From: Lentisphaerae bacterium RIFOXYA12_FULL_48_11
GTDB taxonomy: Bacteria; Verrucomicrobiota; Kiritimatiellia; UBA8416; YA12-FULL-48-11
Assembly (NCBI GenBank): GCA_001804885.1
Contig: MHBM01000154.1
Span: forward strand, 1-43,181
DNA length: 43,181 bases
Reading direction: 5' to 3'
In this document: positions 17,817 through 28,911 of the stretch, piece by piece
Layout: every line of letters starts with the position of its first letter
Numbering within the stretch: the first letter of the stretch is position 1
Position numbers and translations under genes: made by a program
The notes under the pieces: generated by a model
What the model was told of the DNA's origin: nothing
Seen by the model: only the letters and a program-made list of their open reading frames with translations
Database searches by the model: none

Positions 17817-18982
17817 TTATCAATCATGAACCCCAGTTCCGAAACTTTTTGTTTTAATTCAGGACGTCCATTACAAAGAGTCACCCTTGTAAACCGGAAC
17901 TCGCGTCTGACTGGATACCTGGATCTCAGGCGGTCGAAATGAGCGCTTCGCGTCTTGTCATCTTCAACACTTCCATCTCGTAACCGCCTGTCATCAGCTT
18001 CAATATCATAAACCCGGCTGACGATCCTCCAGAGGACTTCTTCATCACGCAGCCCTGCGGCATCCTCAGTTATTTCAGGAACTATCGGCTCAGGCCAGAG
18101 ATTGTCCGGAGCCCAGGTCGCCTTAACACCAAGGAATTTGCATGCCGCCTGATAAACCATTACAGTCCCGTATACTTTACCCTCAAACGAATGGCCGGCG
18201 ATATGGGGTGTTCCGACATCAACACGCTTTAAAAGATCTGTTCTGAAAACAGGTTCACCTTCCCAGGTGTCTATGACCGCATGGGAGACAGTTTTGCAAT
18301 CCATGGCTGAAAGCAATTCATTTGTATTAACCACCCCGCCCCTTGCGCAGTTGAAGAAAACACAACCCGGCTTCATCTTCTCAAAGAATGATCTCCCTGC
18401 CATTTGATACGTCGCATCCTGTCCTGTTTTTGTCAGTGGTACATGCAGGGTAATAACGTCAGCCTCCCTCAATACCTCATCCAGACTGTACCACTTATTT
18501 TCCTCTGTGCTTTTCTCCAGCCGCTCCTTTGGAGGATCATTTCTCAACACCCGCATCCCCAACGTCTTTGCTTTCTTCACAACAAGACTACCCACATTCC
18601 CCACACCTATCACCCCTATGGTCTTTCCCTCAAGGGAGATATTATGCCGCGTTGCCAGCCTTAATAACGCAGTGGTGAAATATTCAGACACACTGTTTGC
18701 ATTACAACCTGGCGCATAACACCAGGTGATTCCGGCACCATCCATATACGCCTTATCCATGTGATCTGTCCCGATGGTCGCCGTGCCGACAAACCTCACC
18801 TTACTTCCTTCCAGCATTTCCCGGCTTACTTTCGTGGTGGAGCGAATGGCCATGATTTCAGCGTCCTTTACATCGGCCCCTGTAATTGTCCGGCCATCTT
18901 TAACCAGGGGCTCTCCAAGGAGGCTGAACGCCTCTTTCACGAACGGCATGTTGGAACAGCAAACTATTTTCCTCTTGTTCAT
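17813..18982 (-). CDS. pdxB: Erythronate-4-phosphate dehydrogenase
   Basis: A 389-residue NAD-dependent 2-hydroxyacid dehydrogenase that oxidises 4-phosphoerythronate in the DXP-dependent route to pyridoxal phosphate. PdxB-specific features include IRSTTKVSREMLEG, the segment FVGTATIGTDHMD, and APGCNANSVSEY (about residues 100-112). The nucleotide-binding GVIGVGNVGSLV lies near 148-159. The catalytic Arg (NCARGGVV) and His (GTPHIAGHSFEG) blocks are present. The C-terminus keeps the PdxB dimerisation pattern FDRLRSRYPVRREF. The closest rival call is a generic phosphoglycerate dehydrogenase, but those signatures make it unlikely. It follows rsmB by 57 bases and is coupled to the HAD phosphatase. 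Confidence 0.88.
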   Translation of the reverse strand: MNKRKIVCCSNMPFVKEAFSLLGEPLVKDGRTITGADVKDAEIMAIRSTTKVSREMLEGSKVRFVGTATIGTDHMDKAYMDGAGITWCYAPGCNANSVSEYFTTALLRLATRHNISLEGKTIGVIGVGNVGSLVVKKAKTLGMRVLRNDPPKERLEKSTEENKWYSLDEVLREADVITLHVPLTKTGQDATYQMAGRSFFEKMKPGCVFFNCARGGVVNTNELLSAMDCKTVSHAVIDTWEGEPVFRTDLLKRVDVGTPHIAGHSFEGKVYGTVMVYQAACKFLGVKATWAPDNLWPEPIVPEITEDAAGLRDEEVLWRIVSRVYDIEADDRRLRDGSVEDDKTRSAHFDRLRSRYPVRREFRFTRVTLCNGRPELKQKVSELGFMIDK

Positions 18983-19039
18983 ATAAGCACCATAAAGTAT
19001 TTATCATCAGGTAAAAAGCTCTTTTCAGGGAGAAGCATA

Positions 19040-20338
19040 CTACCTGTCACTCCCCTGCACTTTCCTCAACGCACAGGCATAGGCACCATCTGTTTGCGAA
19101 TCCGGAGGAAACAGTTGTTCACACCCAATCCGCTCAAAGCCTGGATTTGATGAAAGCCACCAATCGATAATCCCGTCATTTTCATCCCGTTCAAGACTGC
19201 AAGTACTGTATACCAGAACACCTCCTGGCCTTAAACAAGCTGCCACGCCAGTCATGATCTTCTTCTGTATCGCAACCATCTCATTAAGTTTCCTGACCGA
19301 AAATCTCCACCTTGCATCAGGCCGACGCCTCAAGACTCCGGTATTGGAACATGGCACATCCATAAGTATCCGGTCAAATAGCCGCCCGTCACAGGCTTTA
19401 TCCATGATCTGAGGGTCTGAAACATCTCCTTCCATTACCGTGACCGATTTTACACCCATCCTGGCTAGATTTTCCTTCAATGTCTTAAGACGCCCTGCTT
19501 CGATGTCCACAGCAACAATCCGTCCTTTGCCTGACATCTTCTCAGCTATTACATAAGTTTTTCCGCCAGGAGCCGCACACGCATCCAGCACAAACTCGCC
19601 GGGTTGCGGGTCAAGCAACCTGACCGAGACCAGGGTCGACGGATCCTGAACCGTGAACATCCCCTCCATGTAACCCGGGACATCAGCAACAGCTGTTCCG
19701 TGTGCAAGGCAAAGACATTCGTCCGGCAGAAAAGGATGAGGGGATAGACTCACTCCAGCCTTTTCCGCAGTAATAACGAAATCCCCGAATGATGTCTTAA
19801 ACCTGTTAGGCCTGACAACCACCCCGGGTCGACTGTTATTCCATTCAAGAAGCTTCAATACTTTTTCGGGGCCAAACTGTTTCTTCCATCTATCAACCAG
19901 CATGTCAGGATGTGAATACCTGACAACAGCCGGCTGTCTGTTTAAATCATCAATAATTGAATTCTTCTCCCTGAGCGCCCTCCGCAGCACAGCATTCAAA
20001 AATGCCACCGCATGCGGAAACCCTGCAGATTTAACAGCTTCGACTGTTTCGTTAACTACGGCATAGTCCTCTACTTTGTTCATAAATAATACCTGGTAGA
20101 GACCGACAAATAGAAAAGGTATTATTTCCGGGTCCGGTTTTCTCTTGGCAGAATGCTTTACAATCCACTCCAGAGAACGCTTCCACCGGGTAATGCCATA
20201 GACAACCTCCATGACAAAAGCGCGATCATCTTCAACCGTTTCAACCAGATGATCAGGAAAAGCCCCTGTTTCAAGCCATTCCCAGATAATTCCTGCAGCA
20301 ACTGCACGTGAATTTCTTTTCTTTGACACTGAATTCAT
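19040..20338 (-). CDS. rsmB: 16S rRNA m5C967 methyltransferase RsmB
   Basis: A 432-residue rRNA methyltransferase that methylates a cytosine in helix 31 of 16S rRNA using SAM. Residues 1 to about 140 form the NusB-like RNA-binding domain (RAVAAGIIWEWLETG at the start). The Rossmann catalytic domain has motif I LDACAAPGGKT (about 249-259), motif IV DVPCSNTG with the release Cys, and motif VI YSTCS with the nucleophile Cys. Length agrees with the family. It lies 72 bases after rlmN and 57 bases before pdxB on the same strand, so the three may form one transcript. The ribosome site is weak. Confidence 0.92.
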   Translation of the reverse strand: MNSVSKKRNSRAVAAGIIWEWLETGAFPDHLVETVEDDRAFVMEVVYGITRWKRSLEWIVKHSAKRKPDPEIIPFLFVGLYQVLFMNKVEDYAVVNETVEAVKSAGFPHAVAFLNAVLRRALREKNSIIDDLNRQPAVVRYSHPDMLVDRWKKQFGPEKVLKLLEWNNSRPGVVVRPNRFKTSFGDFVITAEKAGVSLSPHPFLPDECLCLAHGTAVADVPGYMEGMFTVQDPSTLVSVRLLDPQPGEFVLDACAAPGGKTYVIAEKMSGKGRIVAVDIEAGRLKTLKENLARMGVKSVTVMEGDVSDPQIMDKACDGRLFDRILMDVPCSNTGVLRRRPDARWRFSVRKLNEMVAIQKKIMTGVAACLRPGGVLVYSTCSLERDENDGIIDWWLSSNPGFERIGCEQLFPPDSQTDGAYACALRKVQGSDR

Positions 20339-20410
20339 TACATTCTCACAATCTTAATTTTCAACGTTCGTTGCGTTTGAAATTACATCTTGAATTTCTA
20401 TTGTTCAGCT

Positions 20411-21463
20411 TCAGACGCCGTTTTGCTTGCGAAACCTCAACTGTCCGCATGCTGCTCTCAGAGAACTGCCCTTCGACATGCGTAACGTTGTATTGATCCC
20501 TGCTCTTCCAAGTATTTCCGTGAAAACTTCCGCCTTGTCCGGTGTCGAGGCCTGCCCATCGAACTCCTCCACGGGACTCAACGGAATAAGGTTCACCCTG
20601 GCCGGCAGGCCTGATATCAGTTTAACAAGATTCCTCGCGTGTGCCGCCGAATCATTCAGGCTCCTTATCATCGTATACTCAAATGTAATAATTCTTCCTG
20701 TCTTTTCGAAATATCTCCTGCACGCTTCTATAAGACTGCCTAAAGGATACTTCCGGTTAACCGGCATCAGTTTGGACCTCAGTTCATCTTCAGCAGCATG
20801 CAGCGAGACCGAAAGTTCCACCTGGATACCTTCTTCCGCGAGTTTTTCAATACCCGGAATGACACCGCATGTGCTTATCGTAATTTTGCGCGCCCCGATT
20901 CCAAGACCATCTTTGTCATTTATAATCCTCACCGCCTTGAGAACAGCATCATAATTGTCAAAGGGTTCCCCTATCCCCATGAAAACAACATTAGTAGGAC
21001 GGTCACCATACACGTTTGCGGCAAGAATGACCTGCCCCACTATTTCACCAGCCTCAAGATTACGCCTGAACCCAGCCTGCCCGCTCGCACAGAACGTGCA
21101 ATTAAAACGACAGCCAGCCTGGCTCGATACGCAAACAGTCTTCCTTTCACCACCAGGAATTAAAACTTCTTCGACCTGTTCTCCGTCCTGAAGGCTGACA
21201 AGAATCTTACGTGTACCGCCGTTCTCCCCTTCAGTTTTATCTGTCCTGACCGAATCCAGATTAAACCTTGAAGAAAGCTTTTCTTTAAGTACGGAAGGCA
21301 GATTGGACATCATCGACCAGGCAAATGCTTTCTTTACATAAAGCCACGACCAAAGCTGGTCCGCACGGTACTTTGGCTCCTTCATTTCTGCAAATATGCC
21401 AGTCAGTTCATCCCTGCTCAGGCTGTGGATAAGAGGCTTATTCTCAATAGTTTTCGTTTCCAT
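20411..21463 (-). CDS. rlmN: Dual-specificity rRNA/tRNA m2A methyltransferase RlmN
   Basis: A radical SAM enzyme that makes 2-methyladenosine in 23S rRNA and certain tRNAs. From the ATG at 21463 it has 350 residues; a TTG two codons upstream is also possible, and neither has a strong ribosome site. The radical SAM cluster motif CRFNCTFC is at about residues 118-125. The methyl-carrying Cys is in RAACGQLRF close to the C-terminus (about 339). VFMGIGEPFDNYD and ISTCGVIPGIEKLAEE are conserved blocks. It is the first gene of the leftward rlmN-rsmB-pdxB-HAD group. Confidence 0.94.
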   Translation of the reverse strand: METKTIENKPLIHSLSRDELTGIFAEMKEPKYRADQLWSWLYVKKAFAWSMMSNLPSVLKEKLSSRFNLDSVRTDKTEGENGGTRKILVSLQDGEQVEEVLIPGGERKTVCVSSQAGCRFNCTFCASGQAGFRRNLEAGEIVGQVILAANVYGDRPTNVVFMGIGEPFDNYDAVLKAVRIINDKDGLGIGARKITISTCGVIPGIEKLAEEGIQVELSVSLHAAEDELRSKLMPVNRKYPLGSLIEACRRYFEKTGRIITFEYTMIRSLNDSAAHARNLVKLISGLPARVNLIPLSPVEEFDGQASTPDKAEVFTEILGRAGINTTLRMSKGSSLRAACGQLRFRKQNGV

Positions 21464-21572
21464 ATTCAATGACGTCTACTCTACCCAGTGGCCCGGTTTG
21501 TTGTCGAGCATGGAAGAAAATATCCCGACAGGAAGGAGCTCAAAGAAATAACACCATGGAGGAGGAAATTAC

Positions 21573-22085
21573 TTATTTATTTTCTGGCGCTGCCGGCGCT
21601 GCTGGCACTGCAACAGGAGCCTCTGGCGCTGCCGCAGGTGCTGGTGCTGCCGCTTCCGGCGCGGCAGGTGCTGCGGGTGCCGGCACAGCTGCTGCATCAG
21701 CAGCAGGAGCTGCAGCCACTGGCTTTTCTTCTGCAGGTGCCGGCGCTGGCACCGCAGGAGCAGGACTCACATCAACCTTCCCGGGAACACTTGGAATACC
21801 TGATCCAGGCTGATCGTAACAGAGTCTGCCAAAGTCCTTATTTGCATTCATCTGAAAAACAAGAATCACAATAAAACAGACAACACTTATGAGCGCACAA
21901 ATTGTTGATACAAGAAAAGGAACTCCCTTAGCAGGCGCAACAGGAGAAGCAGACACAGGCACTTCACCAGAAACTTCAGGCTCAACAGGCTCTTCGCCAG
22001 CACCTTCTACAGCACTTGGAGGAGGCATCGCCTTTATGGTCTTTATTGTAAGCGGCTTCTTCTTTATTGTAATAGGTTGTGCCAT
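21573..22085 (-). CDS. Ala/Pro-rich single-span membrane protein of unknown function
   Basis: A 170-residue protein I do not recognise. The ATG at 22085 follows GGTGGAG at acceptable spacing. A basic, Thr-rich N-terminus (ITIKKKPLTIKTIK, about 5-18) is followed by an acidic Pro/Glu stretch. One hydrophobic span (about 56-78, ICALISVVCFIVILVFQ) follows. The last about 65 residues are almost only Ala and Pro with a few Glu. This DNA is a low-complexity GCN run, which creates long meaningless open frames on the other strand. The Ala/Pro tail could be a periplasmic spacer reaching through peptidoglycan. It follows the export cluster by 101 bases on the same strand and may belong to it. Confidence 0.62.
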   Translation of the reverse strand: MAQPITIKKKPLTIKTIKAMPPPSAVEGAGEEPVEPEVSGEVPVSASPVAPAKGVPFLVSTICALISVVCFIVILVFQMNANKDFGRLCYDQPGSGIPSVPGKVDVSPAPAVPAPAPAEEKPVAAAPAADAAAVPAPAAPAAPEAAAPAPAAAPEAPVAVPAAPAAPENK

Positions 22086-22186
22086 ATGTTTTCTCCACCT
22101 GAATTAACTGAAAATGTATTCTCTTGAATGTCGGAGCGCAAGGCCTTTTTTGCTGTTTATAACAGGGGGAATCTCAAAGAAAACGG

Positions 22187-23263
22187 TTATTTTCCGCCAG
22201 TATTAATAAAAACTTCAAAATTTCTTTCTTTCATCGACTCAGGTATTTCGCTCACCAATTGATTAAATAAAGCCCTTGCTTCTGACTGCCTGCCTGCATC
22301 ATTAAACACCCTCACGGCGTCTTTCATAAAACCCGCTTTTGAGTGAATAAAATAGGTTTCTAAAGGATATTTCTTCTGCGCTGTATCATGCGCCTTCATG
22401 ATCTTTTCAAACAGCTCTGTCGCAGGTACAAGATGATAACGTCCGTCCGTACCATGAATCATCCTTCCCCTTACAAACGACTCCTTGACAGCCTGGAGAA
22501 TCATTCGTTCGCAAGGTAACACTTTCTCATCCCAGCAGCGGTCTCTGCCTTTTACAGCCCAGTAAACAGCGTGGCTTTGAGGTAATCTCCAGTCAAGAGG
22601 CCCATATTCCTCATCTATCCTGCGCATCACTTCCAGTCTAAGTTTATATTCTTCAGCCATCCTCTTAACTGTAACAGGCTGTTGTTCAAGCTTCCGGTAG
22701 TCCGGATATCCGCCACCCAGAAGGGCCGTCATTTCTTCAGCCCACCTATCTTTGTAATACTGGTGTGTCTCATCCGTTTTTCCACCGACCTTATTCAGGA
22801 ATAACCATCCCAGCTCCCTGTACACCTGCTGATCACCGGGATTGTAGCGAATGCCTTCATCACGCAAAAGCTCTATACCTTTTCTGACCCAACGCCATCT
22901 GTCTTCAGGGTAAGGCATGATCACGCTCACATTATAAGCCATGTTCCACGCATGAAATGCCCAGATCTCACCACAACGCGGTTCAAGCTTGGTTATCCAG
23001 TCCGACAACTGGACAAGCTCAACATATCTTCCTTCTTCCTGCAGCGCGGTAACCCTGAACCACAGCACATCCGCTATCAGGGTGCTGAATCCACCCAGTG
23101 CTACAGTGGTAAAAGCTATCAACGGCGGAGCATTGTCGATCGGTAATGCAGAATTCAGGCGGTAATCAGCACGCAGGCCTACAACCCTGCCACTCTGAAT
23201 GCCAGACAACCAGAAGCAAAGTAATGATGTTAAAGCAAGAAATATGGATATAACCTTGTTCAT
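22187..23263 (-). CDS. Conserved PVC-type membrane-anchored protein linked to an ABC-2 exporter
   Basis: The ATG at 23263 (358 residues) lies 11 bases after the permease stop; a longer frame exists but would overlap the permease. Residues about 4-23 are a signal anchor (ISIFLALTSLLCFWLSGIQ). A second hydrophobic stretch follows near 50-70 (LIAFTTVALGGFSTLIADVLWF). The rest is soluble and helical, with LVQLSDWITKLEPRCGEIWAFHAW typical of TPR-like pairs, and conserved blocks AYNVSVIMPYPEDRWRWV and QQVYRELGWLFLNKVGG. Similar proteins accompany ABC exporters in Verrucomicrobia and Planctomycetes. It probably acts outside the membrane with the exporter. Its activity is not known. Confidence 0.75.
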   Translation of the reverse strand: MNKVISIFLALTSLLCFWLSGIQSGRVVGLRADYRLNSALPIDNAPPLIAFTTVALGGFSTLIADVLWFRVTALQEEGRYVELVQLSDWITKLEPRCGEIWAFHAWNMAYNVSVIMPYPEDRWRWVRKGIELLRDEGIRYNPGDQQVYRELGWLFLNKVGGKTDETHQYYKDRWAEEMTALLGGGYPDYRKLEQQPVTVKRMAEEYKLRLEVMRRIDEEYGPLDWRLPQSHAVYWAVKGRDRCWDEKVLPCERMILQAVKESFVRGRMIHGTDGRYHLVPATELFEKIMKAHDTAQKKYPLETYFIHSKAGFMKDAVRVFNDAGRQSEARALFNQLVSEIPESMKERNFEVFINTGGK

Positions 23264-23274
23264 AGCTATAAACA

Positions 23275-24675
23275 CTACGTATAAGGAAGCGCCAACTCCC
23301 TTCTTCTGAACAGGAAAACACCCGCACCACCTATTAAACTGGAATAAAAGCATATCATCATGAGGACCCGTCCAACATCCCTCCAGGATACAAGTATTCC
23401 GTCTGAGAGCGGACCGACAGACTCCACCTGCAAGATCGGTTCAAAAACCTCATCCAGCTTCCGCATGGCATATTCACTTGTATCCTCCCAGTAACTGCTT
23501 TTTGCCTCTTCCCCGGCATGAACATGGCCCTCCATTTCTGAAAGCAGAATGAAGTAATGCGCCATGCATGCCACCAGTAAAACCGAGAAAGAAACAAAAG
23601 TTGCCACCGGGAACGAAAACAACGTGCTGGCAGTGAGACCAATCGCAGCAAGAAGAGACAGCCGGCACAAAACAATAATCAGCGCACGGAACAGATTGGA
23701 TTCAAAGCCGCTTTCCCATATAAACAACTTGATTCCATTGATCCGGTCAAACATGACAGGCTTCGATTTCTCTCCGTCATTATTTACGAATGTCACAATC
23801 ATCTTCCGGTCAGGCCTGGCCATAACAGCCTCCAGCAAATCAGCCGCAACCGGGATCGATAAATTATACAATCCATCCATACGGCCGTCAGTTTCCGTGC
23901 TGAAAATATCCGGTTTTTCCTCAGTACCCACACTCCATTTGCCGGAAACCGCGTTCGTACCGGCTCGAACAGGGGAAAACTGGATTTTCAGCATCATTTT
24001 CCCTGCACTATCACTCTTATCAAAACCTAGGTCGGCAGGTATTTCCATGCTCCATTGCCTGACCGCAGAAGGTCTTACTATTGTTTTGTCCGCAATTAGT
24101 TCCTTCTTAATGGACATGAGAACCTCTTCACGCATGACATCAGCCGGTATTGCACCTTTCGCAACCATGTCGTTATACCGGTCACGCGTTTCCTGCTGCA
24201 GAGTATCCTGGGGCTTAGTCAACCTTCGGCCGGCCAGCAACTCTTCTCTGACAACCTTTCGCTCCTGGTCACTTCTAGCACCAAAAGACAAGGTCCAATA
24301 TATAAGGCCCAGTACTGTAAGCCCGGTAAAACATAACAGGAAAATATTCATGATCAGCAGGCCTACGAATTTGCCAAGCCATATCTGGAAATGATACACC
24401 GGTTTTACTGCAACTAAATGGAGCTGCCGCGACTCCACTTCCAGAGAAATTGCCCCGCTCGAAGCCCAGAGCGTTGCCGCACCGAGTATAATCGTAGCCA
24501 ATCCAAGCGTATAATAAAGAAGCAACTTGATCTGCCCCGCGAATGTTCCATCACCCTTGATTGTCAAGGGTAGCCCGACAAGCACAAGGAAAAGCACTGC
24601 CATCAGGGTGACAAACAATTTTGAACGTATCGCAGCCCTTATCTGCAAAAAAGCTATGGCCAGGACTCCAGTCAT
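23275..24675 (-). CDS. ABC-2 type transporter permease with a large extracytoplasmic domain
   Basis: A 466-residue membrane protein. A first span is at about 18-37 (KLFVTLMAVLFLVLVGLPLT), a second at about 50-70 and a third at about 110-130. A long hydrophilic region (about 135-330) follows, containing a beta-rich stretch (FSPVRAGTNAVSGKWSVG), and is probably outside the membrane. Further spans lie at about 340-390, with a final one near 435-455. It starts 15 bases after the ATPase stop and is the second permease of the cluster. ABC-2 systems of this kind usually export lipids, polysaccharide units or peptides, or help insert outer-membrane components. The cargo is unknown. Confidence 0.83.
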   Translation of the reverse strand: MTGVLAIAFLQIRAAIRSKLFVTLMAVLFLVLVGLPLTIKGDGTFAGQIKLLLYYTLGLATIILGAATLWASSGAISLEVESRQLHLVAVKPVYHFQIWLGKFVGLLIMNIFLLCFTGLTVLGLIYWTLSFGARSDQERKVVREELLAGRRLTKPQDTLQQETRDRYNDMVAKGAIPADVMREEVLMSIKKELIADKTIVRPSAVRQWSMEIPADLGFDKSDSAGKMMLKIQFSPVRAGTNAVSGKWSVGTEEKPDIFSTETDGRMDGLYNLSIPVAADLLEAVMARPDRKMIVTFVNNDGEKSKPVMFDRINGIKLFIWESGFESNLFRALIIVLCRLSLLAAIGLTASTLFSFPVATFVSFSVLLVACMAHYFILLSEMEGHVHAGEEAKSSYWEDTSEYAMRKLDEVFEPILQVESVGPLSDGILVSWRDVGRVLMMICFYSSLIGGAGVFLFRRRELALPYT

Positions 24676-24690
24676 CCGTATGCAGCTCCC

Positions 24691-25617
24691 TTATTTCTTT
24701 AAATAATCCGCCATCATTTCCGTCGGCGCCGCCCCGGATTGTTGAGAAGCCATCCGGTTAGCCTTCTCAACAACCTCAAGGAAAAATTGTTCCAAGTTCA
24801 TTGACGGATGATCCACCTGTGGCTCTTTGCCCACCTCTTTACGAATCAACTCCAACACTTTCCTCATCACCTCAGGCGGAAGAGAAGGCATGGTTAGTCG
24901 CACGCTTTCCTGTTTCTCGAGAAGCTGATTCACCCCGCCCTGCGCCCTTATACTGCCGTTGTAAAGAATCGCAATACGATCGCAAACATCCTCCACGTCA
25001 GCGAGAAGATGAGAAGAAAGAATGATTGTCTTTCCACGTTTGGCAAGGGTAATCATCAAATCCTTCACCTGCCTGCAACCAACAGGGTCAAGGCCTGATG
25101 TCGGCTCATCCAATATCACAAGCTCAGGATCATTAATCAGTGCCTGCGCCAACCCGACACGACGCGCCATCCCCTTGGAGAACTCTCCAACAGAGCGGCC
25201 GGCGGCATGCTTAAGCCCGGTCATCTCTAGCAGCTGGTCTATCCGTTCCCGTCGAACACGGCCATCCAGACCAAAAAGACTCCCGTAAAAGTTCAGTGTT
25301 TCGTAAGGAGTCAGGTAGTTATATAAATACGATTCTTCCGGCAGGTAACCAATCCTTGCCTTTGTTGCAACATCCCGGGGAGACCGGCCAAGCACAGTCA
25401 CACTACCCGAAGTGGCATGTAACAAACCAAGCAGAATCTTTATTGTCGTGCTCTTCCCTGAACCGTTCGGACCAAGCAAGCCGAATATTTCACCCTTTTT
25501 TATGTCAAGGTTCAATCCGTCAACCGCCCTGACTTTCGGCCTTCTCCAGAAATCCTTGAAAACCTTTGTCAGATTGTTGACTTCAATTACCGCCCCAGCC
25601 TGTTTCTCCATATCCAT
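24691..25617 (-). CDS. ABC transporter ATP-binding protein
   Basis: A 308-residue ATPase for the adjacent permeases. GGAGG lies eight bases before the ATG at 25617. Walker A is GPNGSGKST (residues 49-57). The signature is VGEFSKGMARRVGLAQAL, Walker B is LVILDEPTSGLDP, and the H-loop His is in ILSSHLLADVEDV. The Q-loop lies near GYLPEESYLYNYLTPYE, a form seen in ABC-2 exporters. A C-terminal extension of about 80 residues follows. It is flanked by two permease genes, at 25 and 15 bases, so the complex is probably one ATPase dimer with a permease heterodimer. Confidence 0.94.
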   Translation of the reverse strand: MDMEKQAGAVIEVNNLTKVFKDFWRRPKVRAVDGLNLDIKKGEIFGLLGPNGSGKSTTIKILLGLLHATSGSVTVLGRSPRDVATKARIGYLPEESYLYNYLTPYETLNFYGSLFGLDGRVRRERIDQLLEMTGLKHAAGRSVGEFSKGMARRVGLAQALINDPELVILDEPTSGLDPVGCRQVKDLMITLAKRGKTIILSSHLLADVEDVCDRIAILYNGSIRAQGGVNQLLEKQESVRLTMPSLPPEVMRKVLELIRKEVGKEPQVDHPSMNLEQFFLEVVEKANRMASQQSGAAPTEMMADYLKK

Positions 25618-25642
25618 CGGACGTTCCTCCGTCCCTATACTT

Positions 25643-26632
25643 TTATTTCACTTCCGTATGCCTGAAAGATAACATCCCAAGGCATAAAACTCCCACCGTA
25701 TATACAACCGCATATAAACCCGCATGCAAAACATATATCCAGGGAACATGTCCACCCCCGGAAAGTGCGTCAGCTACCCAGAAATTCTGCCAGTTTGGAA
25801 GTACCGTATAAAAGAAACCACACACGTACGACTCCGCGACATGACGGCCCAGGATATAGTCCGTCATTAATCCAAACATGAATATCACGCTGCATAGAAT
25901 CATTGTCGGCATGATGTCAAACCTCGTTGAAATGGTAATCGCAACGGCCGAAAGTACCACGAGCGCGAGGGAAACAAGAATACTTACCGCAAAAATACGC
26001 GAATCCAAACGCAAGGAGTATGGCCTCCACTGGCCGTTCCGCTCGAAGAAACCGCTGACAAAGAGTACGATAAGCAGAAAGATAATGATCATCCAGAAAG
26101 CCGAAGATGTGAACGGTCGCTTGAATCTGTAATTGATTATTCCTGCACATATACAGGCCAGAAATGGCGAGAAGAACAGCATCATCCCGGTCTGTGAATC
26201 CATCACGTAACCATTCAACGCCTGCGTATAATAGAATTTCTCAGCTACACGCTCACTCAAGAGCGTGGCAATTGTGGCACCTACCGAGAAAACGAGAATC
26301 ACTGCTGCAATCCCGGCGAATTTTGAAAGGAAGAAAAGCTCCCGGCTTACCGGCTTGCTCAGCACCGCGGACGCCGTGCCTTTTTTTATCTCACCGGAAA
26401 GTAGAGTACCTGCCGCATGGCCAGCCATGAAAAGACCGAAAACAAAATGAATGGCAAAAGCACTATCACGCACCTGTTTGCCATCCTCGCCAAACAGGTG
26501 CATAATTGTGAGAGGAACTGCGGCAATTGATACAACACATCCTGCCGTCAGAAGCAGGCATATAGGCTGACGTATGGCCTCCAGAGCCGTTAGTCCAGCC
26601 ATGGCCAGAAACTGTTTTACCCGGAGCATCAT
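25643..26632 (-). CDS. ABC-2 type transporter permease
   Basis: A 329-residue permease with six or seven hydrophobic stretches. These include about 23-45 (LLTAGCVVSIAAVPLTIM), 58-80, 108-130 (AGIAAVILVFSVGATIAT), 150-165, 172-193 (AFWMIIIFLLIVLFVSGF) and 210-255, with a last span at the C-terminus (YAVVYTVGVLCLGML). It opens the export cluster and starts 76 bases after the pnp stop. Two start codons are adjacent (26632 and 26629). The best upstream purine run, GGGGAGA, lies inside a predicted hairpin described separately. It pairs with the other permease and the ATPase. Confidence 0.85.
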   Translation of the reverse strand: MMLRVKQFLAMAGLTALEAIRQPICLLLTAGCVVSIAAVPLTIMHLFGEDGKQVRDSAFAIHFVFGLFMAGHAAGTLLSGEIKKGTASAVLSKPVSRELFFLSKFAGIAAVILVFSVGATIATLLSERVAEKFYYTQALNGYVMDSQTGMMLFFSPFLACICAGIINYRFKRPFTSSAFWMIIIFLLIVLFVSGFFERNGQWRPYSLRLDSRIFAVSILVSLALVVLSAVAITISTRFDIMPTMILCSVIFMFGLMTDYILGRHVAESYVCGFFYTVLPNWQNFWVADALSGGGHVPWIYVLHAGLYAVVYTVGVLCLGMLSFRHTEVK

Positions 26633-26641
26633 ATAATTTGC

Positions 26642-26669
26642 TGTCTCCCCACCATCACACAGGGAGACA
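26642..26669 (-). promoter_or_regulatory. Hairpin between pnp and the ABC permease that would hide the ribosome site
   Basis: An 8-base perfect inverted repeat (TGTCTCCC / GGGAGACA, 26662-26669 and 26642-26649) encloses a 12-base loop. The 3' arm contains the only purine-rich ribosome-site candidate for the permease start at 26632. No T-run follows, so it is a poor terminator. It may control translation or mark pnp mRNA decay. Confidence 0.35.
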
Positions 26670-26707
26670 ACGCATCACGCCAGAACAACCGTCTGAATAC
26701 CCGGAAC

Positions 26708-28816
<2,109 letters not shown>

Positions 28817-28911
28817 ACTACCTTCTTTCTTCCTGGGTAAGAGCACTGTTCAGAATACGTAAAGACTATTCGACTGCACGGATTAAGTGCAAACATCGAA
28901 GATTCTGAGAG

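Noticed and set aside
21469-21874. Two Ala-, Leu- and Gln-rich open frames on the plus strand
   Set aside because: They lie antisense to the Ala/Pro-rich protein gene and arise from its GC-rich repeated codons; no ribosome site or domain is present.
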